Shown here piece after piece: positions 7,128 to 18,000 of a DNA stretch of 32,716 bases. The stretch lies in assembly GCA_024275295.1 (NCBI GenBank), contig JAJRZI010000058.1, forward strand, positions 1 to 32,716, read 5' to 3'. The first letter of the stretch is position 1; each line of letters opens with the position of its first letter. The stretch is from Gammaproteobacteria bacterium. GTDB taxonomy: Bacteria; Pseudomonadota; Gammaproteobacteria; Chromatiales; Chromatiaceae. Position numbers and translations under genes: made by a program. The notes beneath the pieces are model-generated. The model did no database searches. It saw only the letters and a program-made list of their open reading frames with translations, and was not told the origin of the DNA.

Positions 7128-10100
7128 ATGAACAGATTAAGGAACAGGTGGGCAGCAGCAATGCGTTTAATGACCTTCATGTTTATATCATTGGTGACAA
7201 CCCAGGTTCAGGCGGGCTACCTGCTGGATTTCCCTCACACCACAGTCAACAACATCGACTGTTTCAACTGCCACAATGTATTAGGCGAGATGGAGAAATT
7301 TTTCAATATCGTCATGCCTGACCCGCCACAGAATATTGATGACACACCCGCCAACAACCTCTGCTGGAGCTGCCACAACGATGTTGTGGCACCTTTCATG
7401 AAAACCCACTCCAGCCTCTCCATCGATAACGACTATGGTGACTGGCATATCGAATGCCGCACCTGCCACGAGCCACACTACCACTATCAGCTGGCAGCTT
7501 ATGGTGATGAGGCACGTCTTGCCACCGGCAGCATCACAGAAGTGACAGAAACTACCCTGCGTAGCGCGGGTGCCAACTGGGAAGATAACGAATTTGCAAA
7601 GCTGGTATTGCTCATCCGCACCGTTGGCGGCTACCGGATTGTAAGCAACACCAGCGACACCCTCACCGTAAAAGGCCCAATCGAACTCGACAAAGTCTTG
7701 CCAGGTGATACCTTCACCATTATCTACGGCAAGCTCGTCCGGCATAGAATCAACACCCCGAACAGCGGTCGCAAACCGGTCAAATTCTTCCGCCCCGTTG
7801 GGCCAAACACCTTTGCCGACGGGGATGATGTCTACGACGGCCCCTGTGAGGTCTGCCACACCAAAACCCACCATCACCGGAACAACAACGACAATCCGGA
7901 TCAAGCTGATCATACGCACAATGTTGGCATGAAGTGCACCTTCTGCCATAAGCATGTAAACGGTTTTATGCCTCTGGGCGCCGGGGCGCATGAAGTCCAT
8001 GTCACCAAGGAGTTTGGCCCCAAGATCACTTGCCGCGATGGACAATTTGGTTGTCATGGCGCCTTTGTACCTGGCTCCAACTACCCCAATGAAGTCTATT
8101 TTGCAGATGGCAAAACCCTCTGCAACGGACGCCCCGACACCGCATGCCCGAACAGCGGCCCGGACAGCGGCACCCAGGTCTGCGCCAACTGCCACGGCGA
8201 AGGGGCTATACTGGCCAAGTACTACTTCTTCCGTCCCGGTTCATCCCAAGGCGACAAGGGTATCTGGATCACCAAGGACAGCGGTGAATATACCTGGGCC
8301 GATACCTGGCTGGGTGAGCTGGGTGAAGAGAAATTCTGTGGCAGTTGCCATAACGATACTGCCAATCCCACTCCGGTAACTGGCCCTGGGAGCGTTGGCG
8401 AAGCACCCAATATTGTTGGCGATCTGGATCTGGAGACAGGTACCAACACCTATGGCTTCTTTATCAATGGTCATGGCAAGAGCAGTGCAAAAAATTACGA
8501 CCGCCTCTCCTGGCAGGACAGCGCCGCCACAGGCAACCCTGGCGCAGGGCGGGTCTGCAGTGATTGCCATGATTACAGCAAGGGCCATTGGAATACCGGC
8601 GGCACCAAGCGGCTCAAGGATGGCTATGAGAATGACAGCAATAACACCGTCTGCCGAAAGTGTCACAACAATGAAGGTGGCCCGGTATACGCCAACAAAT
8701 CCCCTGAGTGGTATCGCTCTGACGACTACACCAACTACAAGAATTCAGCACATGGGCCGGGCATCCCAGGGGATAAAGGAAACCTTAAGTGCACCATGTG
8801 CCATGACACGCATGGCGCAGCCAATCAGGATCTGGCCGGCAATGGGGCACTTAATCCTGCCATGACTAAAGGCTATCAGCAGCAGCTATGCTACCGTTGC
8901 CATAGCGACAATGGCGATCTTATGCAGGTCAAAAATGATCAGATCGCCAATAACCGACCGGGCGGTCATGTATCAGCGGATGATATCGAAGAGGCCTTTA
9001 CCCTGGCCGATGGACACGACCTGGGCACCCCCTTCACCAATAGCGGCAAGAACTACACACTGGAGTGTATCTCCTGTCATAACGTGCATGTAGTCACCGG
9101 CAAGTACTGGGATGCGGAACAGAATCTCAGCCCCATTGCCCTGCCCTTGGGTGGCTTTGATGTCTGGGGCGACGATCCCGCAGAGAAGATGGATTATTAC
9201 GCCAGAACAGGCGGTGCAGGCACCGGCGGCTTCTACTGGCAGATCGCCAACGGCAAGCAGCTGGGGGATACCAGCATGCTCTGGAATGCCGGGGGCATGT
9301 ATCAACCACCCAAGAGCGGTGGCGGCATGAGTTTTGAATTTGCCGGCGACAAGCTGCCTGCCTATCCAAAATTCTGCCTCACCTGCCATACCGAGCGCGT
9401 CAGCGCCGCCAACCCGCCCGTCAACTGGGGTCAGGGGATCGGCTGCACAGACAATACCGTCGATCCGCCCAACCAGCGGGTTGAGTGTGGTGCCCGCCAC
9501 GGCTTTGGTATCGCCGGGACACCCTTCAACAAGAGTGAAGATAGCCCGGCAAGCTCAGGTTTCTGGGGCAACAATGGCAACCCGGATGCCATCTTCAAAA
9601 TGAACTTCGTCACCCGCGGCCGTGGTGGCGGACACTTTATGCGCTGGCCCTATGATTCAGCCAACCGTAATTCAGGCGCCAACTATGTGCTCTCCTGCAC
9701 CGATTGCCACGAGGCGCATCGATCAAACCGCTCATCCATGATCCGCGAGCGCTTCCAGGTGACCGCCAACGGTGATTGTGGCAGCGGCGGTGATGCAAGC
9801 CCAGCGACCTATGGTGAGAACTGCAATGATGGCGGTCTGTGGAACCAGTTCTGCAACGCCTGCCACTACTTCTACGGGGGCCACCATACCGGCATGAGCT
9901 GTGGCAATGCCTCCTGTCATGAGGTGAACTCCATCCACCGCATCATCCACAGCGGAGCAGACAGTGGCAGTGGCACGCGCCTGGAGATCACCTCCATGAA
10001 GACCGATCCCAATGATGGCATTCCCTATCGGGATGATTTTACCCCTCCCACCTTTACGCCAGAGATCACCAGCGTAGAGGCCCAGGTGGGCAGCAACCAG

Positions 10101-12569
10101 CTGGTGGTGCAGTTCCGTCCCAGTCAGCAGGGAACAGGTACCTATGGCGTCTATGGTTCAGTAGACCCGGCTGACCTTTCAGTCGACTCCCTCTCCGGGT
10201 CATTGCAACCCTCAGACTTCTGGCTAATCGATAAAAATAACGACAACCCCCGCACCATTACAGCCGTCAGTCACACACCAGGGGCAACGACCGCAATCCT
10301 GAGCATGAGTCAGCCACAGGGCATAGCCGACCAAGGCGTTGATACACTCACTGCCCGGCCACTATCTATCTGGGGCTGGTATGAGGGGGGTTATCAGAAC
10401 TGGTCATATACACCCAATGAACTGCCTGCCCAGCTGGTCTCAGCCGGCCCCTGGCCGGTGGCTATTGGGACAGCGCCACTGGCAATCACCTCAGTGAAAG
10501 GTGCCGTAGGCTTTAATGACCTGCTGGTGACATTTGATGCGGCAGCATACGCCGCTGCAGGGCAAACCGGCGCATTGGAAATCAGTGATTTCAACGTGAC
10601 TGATACAGGTGGCAACAATCCAAAAACCATTGTTGCCGTGACTCACACTGCGGGGGCATCCAGCGCCATTATCACCCTGAGCAACGCACTCACCGACGCC
10701 GACCTCAACAGCGACATGCTAAGCGCCGCTACCGGCGCCATTTTAGATGGCTATAACAACACAGCACCTACAGATAGCGTCACCATCACAGCAAGTGGTG
10801 ACGGCTGCCCGCCATCCGGCACCCGCTTCGAGTTCAATGATGCGCCAGGCAGCACCACCGCAGCAGATACCTCCAGTCTCTTTACCGGCAGCGTGCAGAA
10901 TGGTGGGGCCGCCTTTATCGGCGATGGCTACTTTCACTTCAATAGCGATGGCATACACAACACCACCGATCCCAGCGATACCTTTATCCGGGTCTCAAAC
11001 CCCGATTTCTGTCTGGGTGACGAGCGCACCTACACCTATGAACTGCGCTTCAAGCCTGCAGCAGTGGATCTGGACAGTGAGGCGCTGAACCCCGGCAACA
11101 CCCTGGATCGAACCATTCAGACACTCTTTCAGCGCAAAGGCTTCAACTCCCTGCGGCTGAGAAGGGCTGATTTCATGGGGGATATGGCACCACCCGCTGG
11201 CCAGACCTACCTGTGGGCCAACTTCACTACACCGCCAAATAATGTCAATCCACTGGATGAGAGCGGGCTGGGGCACGGGCAATACAACAAGGAGGCCTAT
11301 GGTGATGTGGCCACCTGCCCTATCGTCCAGGATCACTGGTATCGGGTGCGGCTGGTCTACAATGCCGACCGCAAGGGAAGCATACCCGTGGACATCTTCG
11401 CCGAAGATCAGGGCACCGACGGGGCTGGCGCCAACGCAGGCTGGAGCGGTTACATCAACTGCACCCAGGCACGCCTGCAGATGGAGGAGTGGCGGCTTAG
11501 CGAAGGCATCATCAATAAGCAGGATCCCTGGGGCGCATCAACTGACCCAACAGCTCATGACGTGATGATCGGCACCACCGGCAATGAGAAACAGAGCCTG
11601 GGGCATGACGCCACACCAGAGCCCGATACAGATGCAGATACCCTGATGGACTGGTTCAGCTACAGGCCAATTGCCGATTACACGGGGCTTGATCTGCCCG
11701 GCCTGCTTAACGTGGAATCAGGAGATGGCCAGATCAAGCTGAGCTGGAGCCCGGTTGCAGGCGCCACGGCGTACAACATCTATTGGGGCACGGAGCCTTA
11801 TGAGCGAGGCAAGCACCCCGGCGTTACACCAGCCAATGGCACCAAGATCACAGCAGGCAATGCGCTCAATTACACCCACACCGGCCGCACCAATGGCACA
11901 ACCTATTATTACGTGGTAACCGCAGTGGTTGACGGCAGTGAATCCGCGCCCTCCAGCCAGGCCTGGGCAAAACCTGTAGGTGGCATGCCAACATCGGCGC
12001 CTGCCAACCTGATCGCCGAGGGTGGCGCCGGGACTAAAGGTAAAAAGGTCGTACTCTATTGGGACGACGTGCCCAATGCTACCTCCTACAACCTCTACTG
12101 GAAGATCGATCCGGGCGCCAGCACCAGCACATACAACAAAAAACTGACCAAGGTATATTCACCCTTCACCCACATCTGGCGCACTAATGGGCAACAGGAC
12201 TGCTACGTTGTCACTGCAGTCAACCGATATGGTGAATACCCGATTGCCTCCAATGAAGCCTGCACAATGGCAAATCCATCCCCAGGCAACATTGAGGCCA
12301 CCGCCGGAGATCAGCAGATAACCATCACCTGGGACGACGTGGTTGGAGCCAGCTCCTACAATATTTACTGGAGTACCGACCCGGATGCCACACGAGCCAC
12401 CGCCAACAAGCTGGATAACAAAACCAGTGGATTCATCCATACTGGACTAACCAACAGTACTGAATATTATTATAATGTCTCTGCGGTCTGGCCCGGTGGC
12501 GAAGAGACCTTTTATTATGCCGGAAAGGTAAAGTGGTATCTGACTGCGAAGGTAACACCCAACCCTTAG
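7128..12569 (+). CDS. Giant secreted multiheme c-type cytochrome with fibronectin-III tail (1813 aa)
   Basis: After a signal peptide (cleavage near residue 29, VQA), the first ~930 residues contain 15 CXXCH heme motifs (Cys at about 45, 79, 110, 240, 270, 352, 404, 477, 509, 555, 588, 647, 750, 857, 909), plus a CX6CH at 302 and a CX4CH at 925, giving up to 17 covalent hemes. A beta insert lies between the third and fourth motifs. The second half has no hemes: two tandem beta modules (from ~978 and ~1117), a lectin-like beta region (~1226-1480), and three fibronectin-III-like modules (~1524, ~1625, ~1720 to the end) with a repeated YNIYW core. The layout suggests a heme wire exported to the surface and held by beta-rich adhesive modules, used for extracellular electron transfer. 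No membrane helix follows the signal. The gene at 13853 is a paralogue. Confidence 0.9.
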   Translation: MNRLRNRWAAAMRLMTFMFISLVTTQVQAGYLLDFPHTTVNNIDCFNCHNVLGEMEKFFNIVMPDPPQNIDDTPANNLCWSCHNDVVAPFMKTHSSLSIDNDYGDWHIECRTCHEPHYHYQLAAYGDEARLATGSITEVTETTLRSAGANWEDNEFAKLVLLIRTVGGYRIVSNTSDTLTVKGPIELDKVLPGDTFTIIYGKLVRHRINTPNSGRKPVKFFRPVGPNTFADGDDVYDGPCEVCHTKTHHHRNNNDNPDQADHTHNVGMKCTFCHKHVNGFMPLGAGAHEVHVTKEFGPKITCRDGQFGCHGAFVPGSNYPNEVYFADGKTLCNGRPDTACPNSGPDSGTQVCANCHGEGAILAKYYFFRPGSSQGDKGIWITKDSGEYTWADTWLGELGEEKFCGSCHNDTANPTPVTGPGSVGEAPNIVGDLDLETGTNTYGFFINGHGKSSAKNYDRLSWQDSAATGNPGAGRVCSDCHDYSKGHWNTGGTKRLKDGYENDSNNTVCRKCHNNEGGPVYANKSPEWYRSDDYTNYKNSAHGPGIPGDKGNLKCTMCHDTHGAANQDLAGNGALNPAMTKGYQQQLCYRCHSDNGDLMQVKNDQIANNRPGGHVSADDIEEAFTLADGHDLGTPFTNSGKNYTLECISCHNVHVVTGKYWDAEQNLSPIALPLGGFDVWGDDPAEKMDYYARTGGAGTGGFYWQIANGKQLGDTSMLWNAGGMYQPPKSGGGMSFEFAGDKLPAYPKFCLTCHTERVSAANPPVNWGQGIGCTDNTVDPPNQRVECGARHGFGIAGTPFNKSEDSPASSGFWGNNGNPDAIFKMNFVTRGRGGGHFMRWPYDSANRNSGANYVLSCTDCHEAHRSNRSSMIRERFQVTANGDCGSGGDASPATYGENCNDGGLWNQFCNACHYFYGGHHTGMSCGNASCHEVNSIHRIIHSGADSGSGTRLEITSMKTDPNDGIPYRDDFTPPTFTPEITSVEAQVGSNQLVVQFRPSQQGTGTYGVYGSVDPADLSVDSLSGSLQPSDFWLIDKNNDNPRTITAVSHTPGATTAILSMSQPQGIADQGVDTLTARPLSIWGWYEGGYQNWSYTPNELPAQLVSAGPWPVAIGTAPLAITSVKGAVGFNDLLVTFDAAAYAAAGQTGALEISDFNVTDTGGNNPKTIVAVTHTAGASSAIITLSNALTDADLNSDMLSAATGAILDGYNNTAPTDSVTITASGDGCPPSGTRFEFNDAPGSTTAADTSSLFTGSVQNGGAAFIGDGYFHFNSDGIHNTTDPSDTFIRVSNPDFCLGDERTYTYELRFKPAAVDLDSEALNPGNTLDRTIQTLFQRKGFNSLRLRRADFMGDMAPPAGQTYLWANFTTPPNNVNPLDESGLGHGQYNKEAYGDVATCPIVQDHWYRVRLVYNADRKGSIPVDIFAEDQGTDGAGANAGWSGYINCTQARLQMEEWRLSEGIINKQDPWGASTDPTAHDVMIGTTGNEKQSLGHDATPEPDTDADTLMDWFSYRPIADYTGLDLPGLLNVESGDGQIKLSWSPVAGATAYNIYWGTEPYERGKHPGVTPANGTKITAGNALNYTHTGRTNGTTYYYVVTAVVDGSESAPSSQAWAKPVGGMPTSAPANLIAEGGAGTKGKKVVLYWDDVPNATSYNLYWKIDPGASTSTYNKKLTKVYSPFTHIWRTNGQQDCYVVTAVNRYGEYPIASNEACTMANPSPGNIEATAGDQQITITWDDVVGASSYNIYWSTDPDATRATANKLDNKTSGFIHTGLTNSTEYYYNVSAVWPGGEETFYYAGKVKWYLTAKVTPNP

Positions 12570-12677
12570 CTATCTTCTCCAGCTGCTGTGCTTCTCATTT
12601 TCAGCGGCTATACACTTAAGAGAGTCTGAGGTACAGTGCCAACCACTATTTTACCGTGAATCACATAACAACAATTT

Positions 12678-12693
12678 TGTGACGCAGATCACA
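12678..12693. promoter_or_regulatory. CRP-like binding site
   Basis: TGTGACGCAGATCACA has the exact TGTGA-N6-TCACA dyad of the CRP consensus, and its central bases AGATCACA also agree. It is centred about 95 bp upstream of the start point predicted from the TATAAT below, close to the -92.5 class I position. Binding is inferred from the motif alone. Confidence 0.55.
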
Positions 12694-12743
12694 CTACCGG
12701 CAGCTTAGTCGAATAAATATCAAAAAATAACCTAAAATTGGGT

Positions 12744-12774
12744 CTGACAAATACTAAATAGCACTTCGTATAAT
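12744..12774 (+). promoter_or_regulatory. Sigma-70-type promoter for the five-heme cytochrome
   Basis: TATAAT at 12769-12774 is a perfect -10 box. CTGACA at 12744-12749 is a 5/6 match to -35 with a 19-bp spacer, longer than the ideal 17, which would fit a promoter needing an activator such as CRP. The rest of the 12570-12910 gap is AT-rich with no gene. Confidence 0.45.
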
Positions 12775-12910
12775 AGCAACATACAGCAGCATGACTCACA
12801 AGAGTCCTGCAAAAAAGTGCTTTATTTTGTAATTTTAGATTGGTTTTTTAGGAAAAGTTAAATACTAATTTAAAAACAGCAAGCATTATTCTTAGGGGTC
12901 GTTGGCTGGC

Positions 12911-13648
12911 ATGGTGCATAAACGGGCAAAGTTATATTTGGCTGGATTGTTATTTTCTGCATTGACCGCTCAAACCTGGGCGGTTCCTGGCACTATCGTT
13001 GGTTCAAAACATGATTTAAGCTCACCTTTCGGTGGCGGTTCTGATGAAATCTGCGTTTACTGCCATACCCCCCACAATGCAAATGCTGACCTCGATAATG
13101 ATGGTAACGTTGATTCGAATCATGCAACCCGTCCACCTGCCCCTCTTTGGAACAGGCGCATAACAACCATGGCCAACTATCAAATGTATACCAGCGCCAC
13201 ATTGAATATGGTCTGTGACAATACACCAAGCCCACTCTCTCTCGTCTGCCTAAGCTGCCATGATGCGGCTACCTCTTTTAGTGGTATTGTTGGTGCCGTT
13301 AATACAACTGATACGCATAATTTGGTTAATGAACCAAACCGAGGGGCCACCAACCCAAATTGTGGTACACGATGCCATCCAGGCGGAGGGGATGAGCCAC
13401 CTAAGTGGTGGCAGATCGGGCCTGACCTATCGAATGAACATCCGATTTCCATGACTTACCCAACAGCTTCAGACGACCCCGATTTCTTTATCCCACCTGA
13501 TTTACAAAAAGGATGGAGCGATGTGAAACTGTTTATGGGGCGAGTAGAGTGTCCCAGCTGTCATAATCCGCACGACCCAACCAATATTCCATTCCTACGA
13601 AAATCAATGGTCTCCAGCGGACTCTGTACCACTTGCCATAATAAATAA
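12911..13648 (+). CDS. Small secreted five-heme c-type cytochrome
   Basis: A 245-residue exported protein: signal peptide MVHKRAKLYLAGLLFSALTA ending QTWA, then mature sequence with heme motifs CVYCH, CLSCH, CGTRCH (CX3CH), CPSCH and CTTCH. The ICVYCHTPHNA and APLWNR stretches are typical of a widespread family of small periplasmic or outer-surface multiheme cytochromes found next to larger ones. ATG 12911 is chosen, with AGGGG 12 bp upstream. The frame is open to a TTG at 12902, but that start would sit only 3 bp from AGGGG. Placed between the two giants with its own promoter, it probably shuttles electrons to or from them in the periplasm. Confidence 0.85.
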   Translation: MVHKRAKLYLAGLLFSALTAQTWAVPGTIVGSKHDLSSPFGGGSDEICVYCHTPHNANADLDNDGNVDSNHATRPPAPLWNRRITTMANYQMYTSATLNMVCDNTPSPLSLVCLSCHDAATSFSGIVGAVNTTDTHNLVNEPNRGATNPNCGTRCHPGGGDEPPKWWQIGPDLSNEHPISMTYPTASDDPDFFIPPDLQKGWSDVKLFMGRVECPSCHNPHDPTNIPFLRKSMVSSGLCTTCHNK

Positions 13649-13736
13649 GGCCGACAACCTCCACTATAAATTCATGGGGCACCGTTTGGAGGCCATGATA
13701 TTCAGACAACAAAACGGAGATGAGTGTAAAGCAGAG

Positions 13737-13754
13737 ATAAAACGTAAGTTTTAT
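13737..13754. repeat. Short inverted repeat upstream of the second giant cytochrome
   Basis: ATAAAAC at 13737-13743 and GTTTTAT at 13748-13754 are perfect complements around GTAA. It is the clearest structure in the 204-bp gap before the gene and could be an operator or a weak hairpin. Confidence 0.3.
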
Positions 13755-13852
13755 TGCTTATTGCCTGAAAAGCTAAATATCCCTTTAAATTGGACGCTAT
13801 TGCATAGTAATAGGTAAATTTTATAACCAAAGATCAATAACAGGCAGAAAAT

Positions 13853-15094
13853 ATGCTGGTATCGATACGGATTATTATTATGGGGCTGCTATTGGCTTTG
13901 GCTCCTATGTTTGCCCAAGCCTCAATGGATTACCCACATTCTGACGTTAATGGATTTTCATGCATCACCTGTCACGATCTGCACGGTGGTTTTTCCAAAT
14001 TACTGCGTATAGACAATCCTCACCCACCACAGGACATTGATGACACACCCGCCAATAATCTCTGCTGGAGTTGCCACAATAATGTAGTCGCACCATTTAA
14101 AAACCCTCACTCCAGCAACATGATCGATGAAGATTATGGCCAGTGGGCAATAGAATGCGTAACCTGTCACAACCCGCATCAGCAGGAACAGGTCAAGTAC
14201 TTTGGTTCTGAAGCCTATCTGGCCACCGGCACCGTCACTACAGTTAGTACTACATCTTTATACAGTGCAGGCGCAAACTGGACAGTTGATGAGTTTGCAG
14301 AAATGATTGTCATCCCCAATACCAGTCAAAACTTCAATAATTACCGCATTCTTTCCAATACAGCAGACACTTTAACCATAAGCGCTGGTTTGACCGGCAA
14401 TGGCATGGACATGAGCAAAGTGGCTCCAGGGAACACCTTTGCCATCATCTATGGAAAATTATTCTATGGCAAAAACAGGCTCAAAAGGCCTGATCGTGGT
14501 AGCCCTGACACCCTGCCAGGATCAGATACCTGCAGCGTCACAAACAATGTTTTCAGTTGCACCAACCGCATCAATACAACAGTTAAGTTTTTACGTGATT
14601 TTAGAGCCGGATCAGGCGGCTCAAATGAACACTCATTTGCCGGGGATGTGGATGGCGATGGGCTATACCAAGGCCCCTGTGAGGTTTGCCACACCAGAAC
14701 CCGGCACCACCGGAATAACGACAACTTTCCTGCCGATGCTGATCACACCCACAATGTGGGCATCAAATGCACCTTCTGTCATAAGCATGAAAATGGCTTT
14801 CTACCTATGGGAGCAGGCGCACATGAGGTTCATCTGACCAAGGGATTTGGCCCAAAGATCAGCTGCTCAGATGGTAACTGGGGCTGTCATGGTACCTATG
14901 TGCCGGGCTCCAATTATCCCAATGAGGTCATCTTTGCCGATGGCAAGCCACTCTGCACCGGACGCCCAGGCACAGCCTGTCCCAATACCGGAGCTGACAC
15001 AGAGACTCAAGTCTGTGCCAACTGCCACGGTGAAGGGTCGGTACTAGCCAAGTACTACTTCTTCCGCCCCGGCTCTTCTGAAGGTGACGCCTGA
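13853..15094 (+). CDS. Second giant multiheme cytochrome, N-terminal part up to an in-frame TGA
   Basis: 413 codons with a signal peptide (cleavage near FAQA), six CXXCH motifs (CITCH, CWSCH, CVTCH, CEVCH, CTFCH, CANCH) and a CX6CH (CSDGNWGCH). These align one for one with the first seven sites of the 7128-12569 protein; DIDDTPANNLCWSCHN is identical in both. Translation stops at TGA 15092-15094 in FFRPGSSEGDA, where the paralogue reads on with GDKGIWIT. The next codons in the same frame continue LWIT, so this is the front of one interrupted gene. If the stop is real, a truncated seven-heme protein may still be exported. Confidence 0.85.
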   Translation: MLVSIRIIIMGLLLALAPMFAQASMDYPHSDVNGFSCITCHDLHGGFSKLLRIDNPHPPQDIDDTPANNLCWSCHNNVVAPFKNPHSSNMIDEDYGQWAIECVTCHNPHQQEQVKYFGSEAYLATGTVTTVSTTSLYSAGANWTVDEFAEMIVIPNTSQNFNNYRILSNTADTLTISAGLTGNGMDMSKVAPGNTFAIIYGKLFYGKNRLKRPDRGSPDTLPGSDTCSVTNNVFSCTNRINTTVKFLRDFRAGSGGSNEHSFAGDVDGDGLYQGPCEVCHTRTRHHRNNDNFPADADHTHNVGIKCTFCHKHENGFLPMGAGAHEVHLTKGFGPKISCSDGNWGCHGTYVPGSNYPNEVIFADGKPLCTGRPGTACPNTGADTETQVCANCHGEGSVLAKYYFFRPGSSEGDA

Positions 15095-18000
15095 CTCTGG
15101 ATTACACCGCAAAGTGGCACCTATACCTGGGCAGATACCTGGCTCGGCTCTATTGGCGAGAAGAAGTACTGCGGCAGCTGCCACAACGATACCGCCAGCA
15201 CCTTTGTTACTGGCCCTCAGCCGCCCAACCAACCACCCAATATCGTGGGCGACCTGAATCTGGACACCGGCGCCAATACCTATGGCTTCTTTGTCAACGG
15301 CCACGGCAAGGCCACCGGCAACTACAATCGCCTCTCCTGGCAGAACAGCACCGAGACAGGCAACCCGGCAGCCAATAGACTGTGCAGTGATTGTCATGAA
15401 TACACAAGCACCCATTTCAACAACCCGGATCCAACCAACAAGCGCCTGAAGCCTGGTTATGAAAACGATGCGGCCAGCACCGTATGTGACAGATGCCACG
15501 GTGATGGAATAGAAGATCCAACCGATATTGCCACTGCCGATCCCAAGTACTACACCACCCATACGGCATTTGAGAATTCAGCCCATGGGGCGGATTCCAA
15601 GCAGAATCTGAAATGTACCGACTGCCATGACCCCCATGGTGCAGCCTACCAGGATGTCGCCACCAACGGCGAACCTAATCCAGCCATGACCAAAGGCTAC
15701 AAGCAGGCGCTCTGCTATCGCTGCCACACTGATGACAGCACCTCAGATGTGCTGATGAATGTGCAGAACTTTGCGGTAACTGGCCATCAAGGCACCCATG
15801 ATGGTGCGAATAACCAAGCGGTATTGAATGATGCCGATGCCACCTTTCGCAAGATCAGCTCCATCGTAGGTTGGACGGTATTCAATCTGACCGACGGCAG
15901 CTCAGGCACGATTACCGCACATACACCGACACAGATCACAGCAACACTGACCGGCGGGACAGACAATGATTGGGACACCGGTGACCAGTACCATATCGTC
16001 TTCCAGTCGGGAGAGGGGCCGGTAGATGACATTGAGCAGGCCTTCGCACTGACAAGTAAACCCCCTCTGGGCACCAGCTACACGGTAGATGGGGCAACCT
16101 ATACTCTGAACTGTGTCTCCTGCCACAATGTGCATCTGGTTACCGGCCAGTACTGGGAGGCCGATCAGGGAAAAACCCCGATCACCCGCATATCCACCCC
16201 CACCAACCCTCAGGGTAATCTTACCGTCTATGGCGATGAAGCCGGTGAAAAGATGCAGGACTATGCAGGCAGTGGTTTCTATCAGACCCCACTAGGGGAC
16301 AACTTTGATGAAACCCAACTGCCCGCCTATGCCGCCTTCTGTCTTGATTGTCATAGCCAGGTCGCACCCGCAGGCCGCTCCCCCATTAATTGGGGGGGTG
16401 ATATGCACGGCCTTGGAACTGCCGGGGCCTCTGCAAGTTCAACCAGTCCCGATGCCTATTACAAAGCCACAAAGACCAATAATTGGCCACGCACCGATTT
16501 CAATGGCTATGGGGCAGAGAGCAACTATGCCTGGCCAAAACATCAGGCAGGACGCGGCAGAAGCATGTGGAGCATAGGCGCCTATGAATCCGCAGACCGA
16601 TTTTTCGGCATCAATTATGTGCTGAGCTGCACTGATTGCCATGAACCACACGGATCAGGTGCCAGCAGACGGATGGGACGACCAAAGATCAATGGCGGCG
16701 GCGGTAGCCTGAATGTCATGGGCTCCAACTGTTCGACCAACTGCCACTTCCGTGAAAACAGCGGTGCTGATAATCAATACACACCGCATGTTAACGGTGG
16801 TGGCTGCGGTAGTGGAAGCTGCCATGGCGCCCCTGGAACCAATGACTCCATCCACAATATGGATAAGGCGGGCAGTGGAGGTAATACCCCACGCCGTTAT
16901 GACTTTGATGAAGTGCTCGACATGCGCTTTGAAGGCAATCTAAACGACTCCGGCACCTGGAATATGAGCTGCCAGTGGGCCGCCACCAGCGACTGCCCCT
17001 GGGGCGTATGGAGCTGCGGCCAGCTGGCCGGAACCTTTGGAACCGGTATCGACGGCGGCCAGGCACTCTGGATTCAGAATCAACCGCTGACCAACACGGA
17101 TACCGGCAACCCCACCTCGGGCCGGGGCGCCTTTGTCGAACCCGGTTCCACCAATGGCGACTGGTCAATCGACGGCACACACCGTGCTGACCGTTTCTTC
17201 TCATTCAAATACGGCCTGGCCTTCGAGATGTGGATCAACCCCAGCAGCTACCCGGCACTGGACAATGGTGACACCTGGCAATCAGCCACCCCCAATCACT
17301 ACCTGCTCTCCAAGGCAACCTGGGGCAACTGGGCCGATTACAGCATGATGTTGAAATATATCGACAATGACTACCGGCTCTACTTTCAGGTCAATGTCAA
17401 CGGCGGAGGCAGTGCTGAGACCAGTGCCGACTGTGCCACAGATGATTGCGGCTGGCGTGGCGCCTTCAGTTCGGTAGCCATCCCCGAGAAACAGTGGAGC
17501 CATGTGGCAGTCACCTATGACGCCTCACAATACGGTGCGGATCACGACCCCTACGACCTGGCCAAGGGGCGCATCAGAATCTATGTGAACGGCAGGGATG
17601 TCACCACCAACAGCATTCCCTCTCCGGGATTCTATGAACAGACCCAGCCATTGGATGGTGAAGGTGAAGGGGCCAATCCAGATGTGGGAGATGGACTCAG
17701 CACCTGCATCAGCCACCTGAACACCGGCACCACAGACAAGAGCTGCCAATGGCGATTTGTTATCGGCTCCTTGCCCTATGCCAACTCACTGCAACACTTT
17801 GAAGGACTGATCGACAACGTCAAGATCTGGAATGTCACCAAGGATGCAGCCTACTTCGACCAGAAGGTTCCACCGGTGATTACCCGGGCCTGGGGCTATA
17901 TTGGGCAAGACAAGGTCTATCTCACCTTCGCCGAAGGCGCCTATGCCAACACCAATGGCACCGGTAATCTTCAGCCCTCTGATTTCGTCTTGACCGATCT

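Noticed and set aside
7281-8195. Long minus-strand ORF of 304 codons inside the first giant cytochrome, and similar antisense ORFs
   Set aside because: Low-complexity Ala/Val-rich translations antisense to clear heme-motif coding sequence; shadows of codon bias.
15085-15135. Selenocysteine at the in-frame TGA of the second giant cytochrome
   Set aside because: The paralogue has Gly at this site, not Cys, and I see no stable SECIS-like hairpin just downstream.
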